The position numbers and the translations under genes are program-made. The notes under the pieces are model-generated. The model saw only the letters and a list, made by a program, of their open reading frames with translations. It was not told where the DNA came from and ran no database searches. A stretch of DNA of 64,000 bases from Chitinispirillum alkaliphilum. Its GTDB lineage: Bacteria > Fibrobacterota > Chitinivibrionia > Chitinivibrionales > Chitinispirillaceae. The stretch covers positions 1 through 64,000 of the forward strand of contig LDWW01000010.1 in assembly GCA_001045525.1 (NCBI GenBank), given 5' to 3'. Shown piece after piece: positions 41,226 to 50,613 of this stretch (its first letter is position 1; every line of letters begins with the position of its first letter).

Positions 41226-41342
41226 TTGAAAGTCAGGGCTTCGGTAAAAAAGATTTGCAATGGATGTAAAGTAATTAGGCGCAGGGGTATAGTAAGGGTT
41301 ATATGCACCAAGAGTCAAAAACATAAGCAACGTCAAGGTTGA
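41226..41342 (+). CDS. rpmJ: 50S ribosomal protein L36
   Basis: 38 aa, TTG start after AAGGAG. Zinc ribbon Cys11, Cys14, Cys27, His33 is complete. Begins [15 protein letters not shown]. Between infA and rpsM as usual. Confidence 0.94.
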   Translation: MKVRASVKKICNGCKVIRRRGIVRVICTKSQKHKQRQG

Positions 41343-41410
41343 GATCTTTTTCAGATCAATGTGTTGATGAAATTTCAAACTATAAGAATTGTTAAAGAGG
41401 GGGAGCAGAA

Positions 41411-41788
41411 ATGGCTCGTGTAGCTGGAGTCGACATTCCTAATAACAAAAGAGGCCAGATATCACTTACATATATCTTTGGTATAGGTCCAACATCGGCT
41501 GTTAAAATACTTAACAAAGCTGGAATAGATCCTGATAAAAAGGTAAAAGACTATTCAGAAGATGAACTTGACCAGATAAGACGTATTATTGATGGCGATT
41601 ATCAGACAGAAGGTAATCTTCGTGCTGCTACTCGCATGAATATCAAAAGGCTTATGGATATTGGATGTTATCGTGGCTTAAGGCATCGTAGAGGACTTCC
41701 TGTAAGAGGACAGCGTACAAAGACAAACAGTCGTACAAGAAAAGGTCCAAGACGTACTATTGCTGGTAAAAAGAAAGCCACTAAGTAA
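41411..41788 (+). CDS. rpsM: 30S ribosomal protein S13
   Basis: 125 aa, [19 protein letters not shown], with [20 protein letters not shown] and a basic C-terminal tail reaching the tRNAs. AGGGGGAG upstream. Opens the alpha-operon part. Confidence 0.97.
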   Translation: MARVAGVDIPNNKRGQISLTYIFGIGPTSAVKILNKAGIDPDKKVKDYSEDELDQIRRIIDGDYQTEGNLRAATRMNIKRLMDIGCYRGLRHRRGLPVRGQRTKTNSRTRKGPRRTIAGKKKATK

Positions 41789-41819
41789 TATAATCTTTCA
41801 GAATAAGAGGTGTTTTTAG

Positions 41820-42215
41820 ATGAACAAGGATAGCAGTGCAAGTGCAACCAAAAAGATAAAAAAGAAAGCTACTTCTGAAGGGGTAGCTCATATTAGGTCA
41901 ACTTTTAACAACACAATTATCAACATTACCGATACAAAAGGTAATGTGGTTGCATGGAATACACCTGGTAAGTCCGGTTTTAAAGGATCTCGAAAGAGTA
42001 CACCTTTTGCTGCCGGTATCGCTGCAGAAGTTGTAGGTAAGCTTGCCTATGATGCAGGGGTTCGCAAACTGGAAGTACATCTGCGGGGTGCTGGTAACGG
42101 CAGAGAGAATGCTATTCGGTCACTTGCAGCCGCAGGTTTGAAAATTGTGGCCATAAAAGACTTTACTGCAGTTCCGCATAACGGGTGTCGTCCTCCCAAA
42201 AAGCGTAGAGTCTGA
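41820..42215 (+). CDS. rpsK: 30S ribosomal protein S11
   Basis: 131 aa with a lysine-rich N-terminal extension (residues 1-20). Conserved [23 protein letters not shown] and the C-terminal [13 protein letters not shown]. Platform protein beside the E site. Confidence 0.97.
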   Translation: MNKDSSASATKKIKKKATSEGVAHIRSTFNNTIINITDTKGNVVAWNTPGKSGFKGSRKSTPFAAGIAAEVVGKLAYDAGVRKLEVHLRGAGNGRENAIRSLAAAGLKIVAIKDFTAVPHNGCRPPKKRRV

Positions 42216-42281
42216 TTTGTTGATTCTGGATAAAAAAAATACATATAGAAATTCACTGTCGTTCGAGTAGAGGAGATTGTC

Positions 42282-42905
42282 ATGGCAGTATATCACGGCC
42301 CGCGGTGTAGGCAATGCCGTAGGGAAGGTATTAAATTGATGCTCAAGGGGGAGCGTTGTAAAACTGAGAAATGTGCTGTTGAGCGCAGACCATTTCCTCC
42401 AGGAATGCGTGTGTCAAAACGCAGACGTGCCTCTACAGAGTATAATACACAGCTCAGGGAAAAACAAAAGATCCGTCGTATCTACGGTATCTTGGAGAAA
42501 CAATTCAGACTGTATTTCCAGGCTGCGGCCAAAACCACGGGTGTAACGGGTGAGAATCTTTTGAAGATTCTTGAAATGCGTCTTGATAACATAGTTTATC
42601 GTCTTGGGTTCGCCCCTTCCCGCAGCAGCGCTCGTCAGCTTGTTCTTCATAACCACTTTGTGGTAAATGGCAAGAAGGTGAATATTCCTTCGTACAAGCT
42701 AAAAGAGGGTGATACAATACAGGTTAAAGAGAAGAGCAATAATCTAGAACTGATTCACAGCTCGCTTAAGGCTATGAGAGACACTCCAGAGTGGCTTACA
42801 GTTGATAAAGTTAAGCTTGTTGGTCAGGTAATACGCGTGCCGGATCGCGCTTCCATACCGGAAAATGTACAGGAGCAGCTTGTCGTCGAATTGTACTCCA
42901 GATAA
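42282..42905 (+). CDS. rpsD: 30S ribosomal protein S4, zinc-binding form
   Basis: 207 aa. Four cysteines at 9, 12, 26 and 31 give the zinc-binding form of S4. RRIYGILEKQFRLYF, the S4 RNA-binding domain (MRLDNIVYRLGFAPSRSSAR) and LVVELYSR are typical. Often the repressor of the alpha operon. Confidence 0.97.
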   Translation: MAVYHGPRCRQCRREGIKLMLKGERCKTEKCAVERRPFPPGMRVSKRRRASTEYNTQLREKQKIRRIYGILEKQFRLYFQAAAKTTGVTGENLLKILEMRLDNIVYRLGFAPSRSSARQLVLHNHFVVNGKKVNIPSYKLKEGDTIQVKEKSNNLELIHSSLKAMRDTPEWLTVDKVKLVGQVIRVPDRASIPENVQEQLVVELYSR

Positions 42906-42926
42906 AAAAGGGAGACTTAATACAAG

Positions 42927-43916
42927 ATGAAATGGAAGAGTTTGTTGATGCCCAAAGGCATCCAGGTAGAGAATCCGAATAATTTGCCCAACTTTGGACA
43001 TGTTGTAATAGAACCATTGGAAAGAGGATGGGGTCATACCTTAGGGAATTCTCTCAGAAGGATCATGCTTTCTTCCCTTCAGGGTGCAGCTGTTATATCC
43101 GTCAGAATTGAAGGCGTTTCTCATGAGTACTCAACAATCGACGGTGTTGTAGAAGATGTGAGTGATATTATTCTCAATCTTAAACAGTTAAGGCTTAAGA
43201 TGATATCCGATCAGGATACTTATCTGAAACTGGAGGTCAGTGGTGAGGGTGAGATCAAAGCTTCTGATATCGAACCGAATTCAGATGTTGAAATTCTTAA
43301 TCCCGACCTTCACATCGCCACCATTAACTCCGATGCCAAACTGAAAATGGAAATGAGAGTTTCAGATGGAAGGGGTTATGTACCGGCTGAAATGAACAAA
43401 AGAGAAGATGAGCCTATTGGTACTATTCCCATTGATGCAATTTTCTCTCCTGTAACAAAGGTTAATTTCACAGTAGAGAACACCCGTGTCGGGCAACGCA
43501 CTGATCTTGACAAGGTTGTTTTCGATGTGTGGACAGATGGAAGTCTTAGTGTTGAGGACGCCCTGGGATATGCATCAAAGCTACTTTATGATCACCTTGA
43601 GATCTTTATCAATATTGAAGGTGAGTTTGAGCCGGTAGAAGAATCTGTGCATGATGAAAAGGCCGAAAAACTAAGACAGCTTCTTAAAATGAGAGTGGAT
43701 GAGCTTGAGCTCTCTGTACGCTCAAACAACTGTCTTCGTGCTGCCAATATCCACACTCTTGCTGATCTTGTAAGAAATCAGGAGTCGGATATGCTCAAGT
43801 ACAAAAACTTCGGCCGCAAATCTTTGGTCGAACTGAATCATGTACTTGGTAATCTTGGTTTGACATTTGGTATGGATGTAGATAAAATCATGGGTCAGGA
43901 AATGGAAACTGCCTGA
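42927..43916 (+). CDS. rpoA: DNA-directed RNA polymerase subunit alpha
   Basis: 329 aa. N-terminal dimerisation and assembly domain (GWGHTLGNSLRRIMLSSLQG, VEGVVEDV-like) and C-terminal DNA/activator-binding domain (ELSVRSNNCLRAANIHTLADL, KNFGRKSLVELN). Follows rpsD by 21 bases. Confidence 0.98.
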   Translation: MKWKSLLMPKGIQVENPNNLPNFGHVVIEPLERGWGHTLGNSLRRIMLSSLQGAAVISVRIEGVSHEYSTIDGVVEDVSDIILNLKQLRLKMISDQDTYLKLEVSGEGEIKASDIEPNSDVEILNPDLHIATINSDAKLKMEMRVSDGRGYVPAEMNKREDEPIGTIPIDAIFSPVTKVNFTVENTRVGQRTDLDKVVFDVWTDGSLSVEDALGYASKLLYDHLEIFINIEGEFEPVEESVHDEKAEKLRQLLKMRVDELELSVRSNNCLRAANIHTLADLVRNQESDMLKYKNFGRKSLVELNHVLGNLGLTFGMDVDKIMGQEMETA

Positions 43917-43964
43917 TTTTGATTTTTTTAATTCAACAATGGTATAAGAGAAAAGGTAAGAACC

Positions 43965-44465
43965 ATGCGTCATTTAGTATCAGGACGAAAATTCAATAGA
44001 ACAGCCAGTCATCGTAAAGCGATGCTCAATAACATGGCTATGTCTATACTGGAAAATGAGAGAATCACAACAACACAAACTAAAGCTAAAGAGGTTCGTG
44101 GCGTTGTAGAACGTCTTATCACTTACGGTAAAAAGGGTAATCTTCAAGGTATCCGTATGGCTGCCAGGAAAATAAACGACAAAACCCTTTTGAAAAAGCT
44201 TTTTGACGATATCGCTCCAAGCTATAAAGATCGGGAAGGTGGATACACCAGAATAATCAAAATTGGAGAACGTAAGGGCGATAATGCTCCTATGGCAATT
44301 ATTGAGCTTGTAGGAAGAGGAACGCCTGATGCGGTTAGAAAAAATAAGAAAAAAGGCAAGGCAAAAAGCACTACACCTAAAGTTGAAAAAGTTCAAACTC
44401 CGGTTTCAGAAGAATCAAAGCAGGCAGAGCCTTCTGATAAAGGTTCTGAAAAAGAGGAAAAGTAA
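43965..44465 (+). CDS. rplQ: 50S ribosomal protein L17 with a charged C-terminal tail
   Basis: 166 aa. The core (about 1-120) is standard: MRHLVSGRKFNRTASHRKAM and ITTTQTKAKEVR. The last 40-odd residues are a Lys/Glu/Ser/Pro-rich low-complexity extension not present in the short 116-127 aa forms. Last ribosomal-protein gene of the block; fba follows after 44 bases. Confidence 0.96.
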   Translation: MRHLVSGRKFNRTASHRKAMLNNMAMSILENERITTTQTKAKEVRGVVERLITYGKKGNLQGIRMAARKINDKTLLKKLFDDIAPSYKDREGGYTRIIKIGERKGDNAPMAIIELVGRGTPDAVRKNKKKGKAKSTTPKVEKVQTPVSEESKQAEPSDKGSEKEEK

Positions 44466-44509
44466 TTAATCAATGTTTTTTTTGGTTTCATTTCCGAAAG
44501 GATTGATTT

Positions 44510-45505
44510 ATGGCAGTTAGTTATAAAGAGTTGGGTTTTGTAAACACCAAAGAAATGTTCAAGAAAGCTTTCGAAGGTGGATATGCTATTCCTGCATATA
44601 ACTTCAATAATATGGAGCAGATTCAGTCAATAGTAACTGCCTGCGGAAAATCAAACTCACCTGTTATCATGCAGGTTTCAAGTGGAGCCAGAAAATACGC
44701 TAATCCGACTCTGCTGCGCTACATGGCTCAGGGAGCTGTTCAGATGGCAAAAGAAGCCGGACATGATATACCTGTCGCACTTCATCTCGACCATGGGGAT
44801 ACTTATGATATATGTGTGTCATGTATTGAAAGCGGATTCTCATCTGTTATGATCGACGGCTCACACCACGAATATGAGAAAAATGTTGAGCTGACTGCGA
44901 AAGTTGTTGAATATGCACATAAACATGATGTGACTGTAGAAGGGGAGCTTGGAGTTCTGGCCGGAATCGAAGATGATGTTGTCGCAGCTGAATCCATCTA
45001 CACTCAGCCTGAACAGGTTGAAGATTTCGTAAAGAAAACAGGTGTTGATTCGCTTGCTATTTCAATCGGAACTTCCCACGGTGCCTATAAGTTCAAACCA
45101 GAACAGTGCACACGTGATGAAAATGGTGTACTCGTTCCTCCTCCACTCCGTTTTGACATACTTGAGGAGATCGAGCGACGCATTCCCGGATTCCCGATTG
45201 TGTTGCACGGGTCAAGTTCTGTGCTTCCTGAATACGTTGATATCATAAACAACAATGGTGGTAAACTTGCCGCTGCTGTAGGTATTCCGTCAGAGCAGTT
45301 AAGACGCGCTGCAAAATCTGCGGTTTGTAAAATCAATATCGACTCCGACGGTCGTCTTGTGATGACTGCAATGATCAGGAAAATATTTGCTGATAAACCC
45401 GATGAGTTTGATCCAAGAAAATATCTTGGTCCAGCACGTGAAGAACTGATCAAAATGATGATCGACAAGAACGAAAACGTTCTTGGAAGTGCCGGAAATG
45501 CCTAA
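44510..45505 (+). CDS. fba: class II fructose-bisphosphate aldolase
   Basis: 331 aa zinc-dependent aldolase of glycolysis and gluconeogenesis, splitting fructose 1,6-bisphosphate into DHAP and glyceraldehyde 3-phosphate. Active-site region VALHLDHGDTYD (His92, Asp94, His95), the glycine- and Glu-rich VEGELGVLAG, and the phosphate loops ISIGTSHGAYK and LHGSSSV are intact. AAGG precedes ATG 44510. It closes the ribosomal block and is followed by a strong terminator. Confidence 0.97.
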   Translation: MAVSYKELGFVNTKEMFKKAFEGGYAIPAYNFNNMEQIQSIVTACGKSNSPVIMQVSSGARKYANPTLLRYMAQGAVQMAKEAGHDIPVALHLDHGDTYDICVSCIESGFSSVMIDGSHHEYEKNVELTAKVVEYAHKHDVTVEGELGVLAGIEDDVVAAESIYTQPEQVEDFVKKTGVDSLAISIGTSHGAYKFKPEQCTRDENGVLVPPPLRFDILEEIERRIPGFPIVLHGSSSVLPEYVDIINNNGGKLAAAVGIPSEQLRRAAKSAVCKINIDSDGRLVMTAMIRKIFADKPDEFDPRKYLGPAREELIKMMIDKNENVLGSAGNA

Positions 45506-45537
45506 GTTTTAGCTATATATTTCAATGATTTGAGTTT

Positions 45538-45573
45538 AAAAGCCTGTTTCAATTACTGAAACAGGCTTTTTTG
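45538..45573 (+). terminator. rho-independent terminator of fba / ribosomal block
   Basis: AAAAGCCTGTTTC pairs with GAAACAGGCTTTT around the loop AATTACT, followed by TT. A textbook intrinsic terminator 30-odd bases after the fba stop. Confidence 0.9.
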
Positions 45574-45804
45574 TTATTACCCGCCAATTTTTGATCTCCA
45601 AAATACATTATAATGGTTCCACTCTCATGTTCCCGCTTGTTATATAATCATTTGTATAATCCTGATTTAACATATTAACGTGGTTTAAACTCAAGTTTTT
45701 GATCAAGGTATGGAAATGGCGCGGGATATGTTTGGGAAATACTGCTCTTAATATTACAATTTAAGCGATGCCATAAATTGGGAGGAAAAAATAAAATTAT
45801 TAGA

Positions 45805-45833
45805 TTGACACCTATGCGTATATATTGTATGTT
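45805..45833 (+). promoter_or_regulatory. promoter of nrdD-nrdG
   Basis: TTGACA at 45805-45810 and TATGTT at 45828-45833 with a 17-base spacer. The start would lie near 45840, giving a leader of about 60 bases. The rest of the 330 bases between the fba terminator and nrdD shows nothing else clear. The block attgacacctat is shared with the purM promoter. Confidence 0.6.
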
Positions 45834-45900
45834 CTTGCCCAGAAGGTAGCACCTGTTGTGGTGTAATCTTAAACATAAATATGGGAAAGGTATAGTTTTT

Positions 45901-48024
45901 ATGATTTCTACGATCCGAAAGCGTGATGGCAAATTAGTACCGTATGACAATTTTAAAATAGCCAATGCAATTTTTAAATCAGCTGAGGCCGTTGGGGGGA
46001 GAGATTTCGGATTGTCGCTTATGCTTGCAAAGGAAGTAGAAGAGGTAATAAAGGTACGCTTTCACTCCAATTCTATTCCTGCCGTTGAGGAGATCCAGGA
46101 TATAGTAGAGAAAGTGCTTATAGAGCAGGGGCATGCACGTGTCGCAAAGGCATATATCTTATATCGTGAACAGCACCGCCGCATCCGAACTACTGATAAT
46201 CTGCTTCTTGATATTGCCAATACAATGAACGGGTATTTAAAACAGGAAGACTGGCGGGTAAACGAGAATTCAAATGTGAATTATTCTCTTGGGGGCCTTA
46301 TCCTTCATAACAGCGGGGCAATAACAGCCAATTACTGGCTTGAAAATATCTATGGAAGTGATATCTCATCAGCACACAGAAACGGAGATATCCACCTTCA
46401 TGACCTGAGTATGTTTTCAGGCTACTGTGCAGGGTGGTCACTAAGACAGCTGATTTCAGAAGGTCTTGGAGGGGTTAGAGGCAAAATTTCATCCCGTCCT
46501 CCCAAACACCTCTCTACTCTTATACAGCAGATGGTGAATTTCCTTGGAATACTTCAGAACGAGTGGGCTGGGGCACAGGCCTTTTCATCTTTTGATACCT
46601 ATCTGGCGCCGTTTATCAGAGTAGATAACTTAAGCTTTAAAGATGTTAAGCAGCAGATTCAGTCCTTTGTTTTTGGTGTGAATACTCCATCACGCTGGGG
46701 CTCCCAGGCTCCATTCACAAATATCACCTTTGACTGGGTTGTACCGGATGATCTTAAAGATCAGCCCGCTATAGTTGGTGGGGAACTGCTGGATGTGTGT
46801 TATGGGGATTTTCAGCACGAAATGGATATGGTAAATAAAGCATTCCTTGAAATTCTTATCGAAGGGGATGCTGACGGGAGAGGGTTTTCTTATCCTATAC
46901 CAACCTATAACATAACAGATGGTTTCAATTGGGACAGCGAAAATGCACAACTTCTGTTTAAAATGACAGGAAAGTATGGAACACCCTATTTTCAGAACTT
47001 TATAAATTCAACACTGAACCCAAGTGATGTGCGTTCGATGTGCTGCAGGCTCCAGTTAGATAAAAGGGAGCTGCGCAACAGAGGCGGTGGATTGTTTGGT
47101 GCAGATGAATTCACTGGTTCCATTGGGGTTGTGACCATAAATCTTCCGAGAATAGGGTACTTTTCTACCTCGAAGGATGATTATTTCAGCCAGTTGAATC
47201 ATTATATGGATGTGGCACGTGACTCACTGGAGATCAAACGAAAGGTTATAACCAAACTTATGGATCAGGGTTTGTTCCCCTACACCCAGCGATATTTGCG
47301 TCATTGGAACAACCATTTCTCCACAATCGGACTCATTGGGATGAATGAATCCACACTGAATTTCATGGGTAAGGATCTCACAGACCCCGAAGCTCGTCAA
47401 TTTGCAATGGAAGTGCTTCAGCATATGCGTGATAGGCTCATACAGTATCAGGAGCAGACCGGACACTTGTACAATCTGGAAGCAACTCCGGGTGAGGGTA
47501 CATCCTACAGACTCGCAAAAATCGATAAGGCCCGCTTCTCAAGAATGATCATTGCAGGAGATATTGAACCTTACTATACCAACTCAACTCAGCTTCCTGT
47601 TAATTCTACAGAGGATATTTTTGAAGCTTTGGATATGCAGGTGGATATTCAGAAACAGTACACTGGGGGTACAGTGTTTCATGCTCATATCGGAGAGTCG
47701 ATTGATGATGTAGAGACCTGTAAGCAGCTGGTTCGCAAAATCGCCTACAATTACGGTATACCCTATTTTACACTTTCACCGGTTTTCTCTGTGTGCAAAC
47801 TGCATGGATACCTCAAAGGGGAGCATTTCTCATGCCCCACCTGCTCAGAAGAAGCCGAAGTTTATGCACGTATCGTAGGATACTACCGACCAGTGAAAAA
47901 CTGGAATCCGGGAAAGAAATCAGAGTATAAGGATCGTACTGTTTTTGATACCGGGGATAAATCCGCGCAGGAGAAACCAGTAATTCAAAAAGTGGCAGAA
48001 GAGAAAAAATGTGTGAATACGTGA
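45901..48024 (+). CDS. nrdD: anaerobic (class III) ribonucleoside-triphosphate reductase
   Basis: 707 aa from ATG 45901, preceded by GGGAAAGG; an upstream in-frame TTG at 45856 is rejected. Makes dNTPs with a glycyl radical and so works only without oxygen. N-terminal ATP-cone (MISTIRKRDGKLVPYD, about 1-95); catalytic Cys pair in SMCCRLQLD (381-382); YTNSTQLPV; C-terminal zinc site with Cys632, His635, Cys645 and Cys648; radical Gly660 in RIVGYYRPV. The activase gene nrdG overlaps its end. Confidence 0.97.
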   Translation: MISTIRKRDGKLVPYDNFKIANAIFKSAEAVGGRDFGLSLMLAKEVEEVIKVRFHSNSIPAVEEIQDIVEKVLIEQGHARVAKAYILYREQHRRIRTTDNLLLDIANTMNGYLKQEDWRVNENSNVNYSLGGLILHNSGAITANYWLENIYGSDISSAHRNGDIHLHDLSMFSGYCAGWSLRQLISEGLGGVRGKISSRPPKHLSTLIQQMVNFLGILQNEWAGAQAFSSFDTYLAPFIRVDNLSFKDVKQQIQSFVFGVNTPSRWGSQAPFTNITFDWVVPDDLKDQPAIVGGELLDVCYGDFQHEMDMVNKAFLEILIEGDADGRGFSYPIPTYNITDGFNWDSENAQLLFKMTGKYGTPYFQNFINSTLNPSDVRSMCCRLQLDKRELRNRGGGLFGADEFTGSIGVVTINLPRIGYFSTSKDDYFSQLNHYMDVARDSLEIKRKVITKLMDQGLFPYTQRYLRHWNNHFSTIGLIGMNESTLNFMGKDLTDPEARQFAMEVLQHMRDRLIQYQEQTGHLYNLEATPGEGTSYRLAKIDKARFSRMIIAGDIEPYYTNSTQLPVNSTEDIFEALDMQVDIQKQYTGGTVFHAHIGESIDDVETCKQLVRKIAYNYGIPYFTLSPVFSVCKLHGYLKGEHFSCPTCSEEAEVYARIVGYYRPVKNWNPGKKSEYKDRTVFDTGDKSAQEKPVIQKVAEEKKCVNT

Positions 48025-48710
48025 AAATCTCTGGTTGGCTGAAAACATCATTCATAGATTATCCGGGGACGGTTTCAACCGTCCTTTTCCTTTCTGGATG
48101 TAATTTGCGCTGCCCTTTTTGTCATAACCCGGGGATTGTAAATGATGAATTACCGCAGGTCGCATTTGATGAGGTTAAGCAATACCTCATCAAAAGAAAA
48201 CATATAGTCGAAGGTGTCGTGATAAGTGGGGGAGAACCTACGCTTCACCCGTCTCTTCCGGAGCTTGTCAGGGAACTCAAAAATATGAAATTGCGGGTAA
48301 AGATCGATACCAACGGACTTTTACCTGAAATGATTGAAAAAACCTCCCCTGATTACCTTGCCCTGGATATAAAGACCGTTCCGGAAAAGTACAGACTTCT
48401 GGGTGCAGATATGGTGGATGTTCAATGCAGGCTGCGCAAATCGATATCTATGGTGGAGGCTATGGGAGAGAATGGCGAAGTTAGAATCCCGGTAGTCCCC
48501 GGTTTGGTTGATGATTTTGAAATTGAGGAACTCAAAGAATTGCTTGGGGGAGTAAGGAAGGTTTTTATTCAGCCTTTTAAGAGGAATGCAGAATTGCTCG
48601 ATCCTGCATTTAGTGATATTGAGCCACATTCACCAGAAAAATTGAAAGGGTGGTGCCGTATGCTGCGCAGTCTTTCGATTGATTGTCATATCAGGGGGAT
48701 GGAATATTGA
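48009..48710 (+). CDS. nrdG: anaerobic ribonucleotide reductase activating protein (radical SAM)
   Basis: 233 aa. Radical-SAM CxxxCxxC at Cys31, Cys35 and Cys38 (CNLRCPFC), SAM motif ISGGEPTL, and DYPGTVSTVLFLSG typical of NrdG-type activases. Installs the glycyl radical in NrdD. Starts 16 bases inside nrdD, in another frame, so coupled translation is expected. Confidence 0.95.
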   Translation: MCEYVKISGWLKTSFIDYPGTVSTVLFLSGCNLRCPFCHNPGIVNDELPQVAFDEVKQYLIKRKHIVEGVVISGGEPTLHPSLPELVRELKNMKLRVKIDTNGLLPEMIEKTSPDYLALDIKTVPEKYRLLGADMVDVQCRLRKSISMVEAMGENGEVRIPVVPGLVDDFEIEELKELLGGVRKVFIQPFKRNAELLDPAFSDIEPHSPEKLKGWCRMLRSLSIDCHIRGMEY

Positions 48711-48759
48711 GTCGCTTTTAAAAGGCTTAAACAAACAAAGAAGCGTTGGGGGGGCGATC

Positions 48760-48784
48760 CTCAGAAAAAAAGAGGCTTTTTGAG
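48760..48784 (+). terminator. possible hairpin after nrdG
   Basis: CTCAGAAAAA can pair with TTTTTGAG around AAGAGGC, fifty bases after the nrdG stop. One arm carries the T-run. Weak; function as terminator is inferred from position. Confidence 0.3.
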
Positions 48785-48970
48785 TCCTCAGGTGGCAAAA
48801 AAAAGAAAATGGGGTGGTGTGCTGCTGGGGTGAGCTGCACTATTTCGATTATGTTACCCTCAGATCAAGACACCCTTTCCAATCTCCTTTTTTAATTTAA
48901 AGCTGCTGTAGTAAAAAAGAACTTTGTGTTTTGGTAATTTGCTTGTCAATTTACATTGAGGGGTATATAG

Positions 48971-50119
48971 ATGGAATCTTATGTTTCAAGTGTAAATAAA
49001 AAAGTAGTATTCTATATCATTTCTGTTTTGGCCGCTTTGGCGCTCCCTGGATATGTGGTTGTGCAGTTTTACAGCAGGTTGCCAGAAAGTACCTATGTAA
49101 TGAAAACAGAATATCTCTCCCCCGATGCAAAGCAGTTTAGGGTACAGGGGTTTAAAGAAAATCATATGATAGAGTTTATCGTTTTAGCACACGAGGATAA
49201 GGGAGAGCAATATTCAGACTTTATCACCTTTAATGATCGGGACGGTCGGCGGTTAATGTTGTATTCCCACAACGAAGAGATCAAAAACCCGGTAAGAAGG
49301 TACCATGCTCTGGTTGAAGATATGAAGACAAGAAATGGTAAAATGATAACTGGTGAAATGTCTTTTGTAAATAACAAGAAGAGTTCTTTTTGTGATGATA
49401 CATATTGCGTGACGAGGTTGGGAGGGCTCGGTGTCGTTCAGATGATTTCACCAAAAGAACTCAAGACCCAGATTGAGGAGGTTTTCAGTGAGATGGGCAT
49501 ATTAGAAAAACGGACAGATATTCCTCCTGCATCAATGTGGTTAAAGAAGCATGCCAATGTAATATCCATATCATTTCTCCTCTTTTACTCTGTGATCTGG
49601 TTAACCGGTATTTTTTTGGGAGGGGAGTGGCTTGCAAAAATTAAGCCGGAGTTTGGTATATGGCCTAAAAGCAAAGATGATTTGAGAAGCGAAATACTGG
49701 CTCTAAATAGACTGGATATCCCGTTTAGAATAGAAGAGCAGGACGATGATATCCTCTGCTCTGTCTGGAAATGTGATGGTAAATGGAAAAACCTATATGA
49801 TTCTTCGCGTCTGCACAAGGTTCACGAAATTAAAATGAAATTAAAGCAAAACAGTAAATCTGTATCAGTAATGGAGACCGTTAGAGCTGTGATTAGGGAT
49901 AACGGGGCTATTGCTTTCTCAAAAAAGGAGCAAATCTGCAGGTCGCAAGCATTTTTTGAGTACGCCAGCAGCCGTACCTTTGGTTTGAAATATCAGTCCG
50001 GGTTACCAGTTCTCACAGGGGTAGATTTCACTTTGGACGTCCAGGAGATAAAAAATCCGTTGATTGAGATTGTTACAGCTTCAGGCTGGTCCTGGAAACC
50101 AAAAAGTTTCAAAATGTAA
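48971..50119 (+). CDS. hypothetical protein with two membrane segments
   Basis: 382 aa, not recognised. A hydrophobic segment at about 11-31 (FYIISVLAALALPGYVVVQF) and a second at about 197-216 (ISISFLLFYSVIWLTGIFLGG) place residues 32-195 on the outside and 220-382 in the cytoplasm, or the reverse. The outer part has two close cysteines (CDDTYC), the inner part is charged with few motifs. GAGGGG precedes the ATG. It begins an accessory stretch rich in membrane and secreted proteins. Confidence 0.75.
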   Translation: MESYVSSVNKKVVFYIISVLAALALPGYVVVQFYSRLPESTYVMKTEYLSPDAKQFRVQGFKENHMIEFIVLAHEDKGEQYSDFITFNDRDGRRLMLYSHNEEIKNPVRRYHALVEDMKTRNGKMITGEMSFVNNKKSSFCDDTYCVTRLGGLGVVQMISPKELKTQIEEVFSEMGILEKRTDIPPASMWLKKHANVISISFLLFYSVIWLTGIFLGGEWLAKIKPEFGIWPKSKDDLRSEILALNRLDIPFRIEEQDDDILCSVWKCDGKWKNLYDSSRLHKVHEIKMKLKQNSKSVSVMETVRAVIRDNGAIAFSKKEQICRSQAFFEYASSRTFGLKYQSGLPVLTGVDFTLDVQEIKNPLIEIVTASGWSWKPKSFKM

Positions 50120-50613
50120 AATTTTTACTCTGTTTTGCCGGGTTTGGATTTTTGTTTGGCTTTAGGATTAGTCTTTCCATGAAGATCTGAAAAAACACCG
50201 TTTTTTAAGTCAGTTGCTGATTTTCTGGTTTGAATTGTTAAATATCTTTACAGATTGTCTAAATTTACGTTATATTATTTCTGAGCGGATCATCTCATCA
50301 CAAAAAAAAAATTTCAGCACCATGCTCCAGATTATCCGCACCAGCAAAATATATTACTTCACACATTTTGTTTTTTTTACATTTGTAGCTTTAACTGCAG
50401 TATTCAAGCTTTTACATGTGATTTCATGTATATACTGTGGGATTGGTGTTGTAGTTTCATATATGTAATCTCTGTCAAATGATGATTTGTGTCGTTTCGG
50501 CAGGATTACATTCTATCCCGAAAGAGATCAATTAAACGGTATCTTATGAAGTAGTTTTGTTATGAAAAATTAAAATTACAGCAATTTTACAAACCATTTT
50601 TAAAGGAGTAATT
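50120..50613. other. intergenic region without a clear gene
   Basis: 494 AT-rich bases with homopolymer A and T runs. The only open frame of note (84 codons from 50214) is rich in Phe, Ile and Tyr, lacks a convincing ribosome-binding site, and looks like composition bias. The promoter of the repeat protein should be near its right end; AAAGGAG lies just before the next ATG. Confidence 0.4.

Noticed and set aside
45801-45835. NrdR box upstream of nrdD
   Set aside because: The sequence around the promoter does not form the expected 16-base palindromes in tandem.
50214-50468. 84-codon open frame in the gap before the repeat protein
   Set aside because: Strongly Phe/Ile/Tyr-biased from AT-rich DNA, no ribosome-binding site, no motif.
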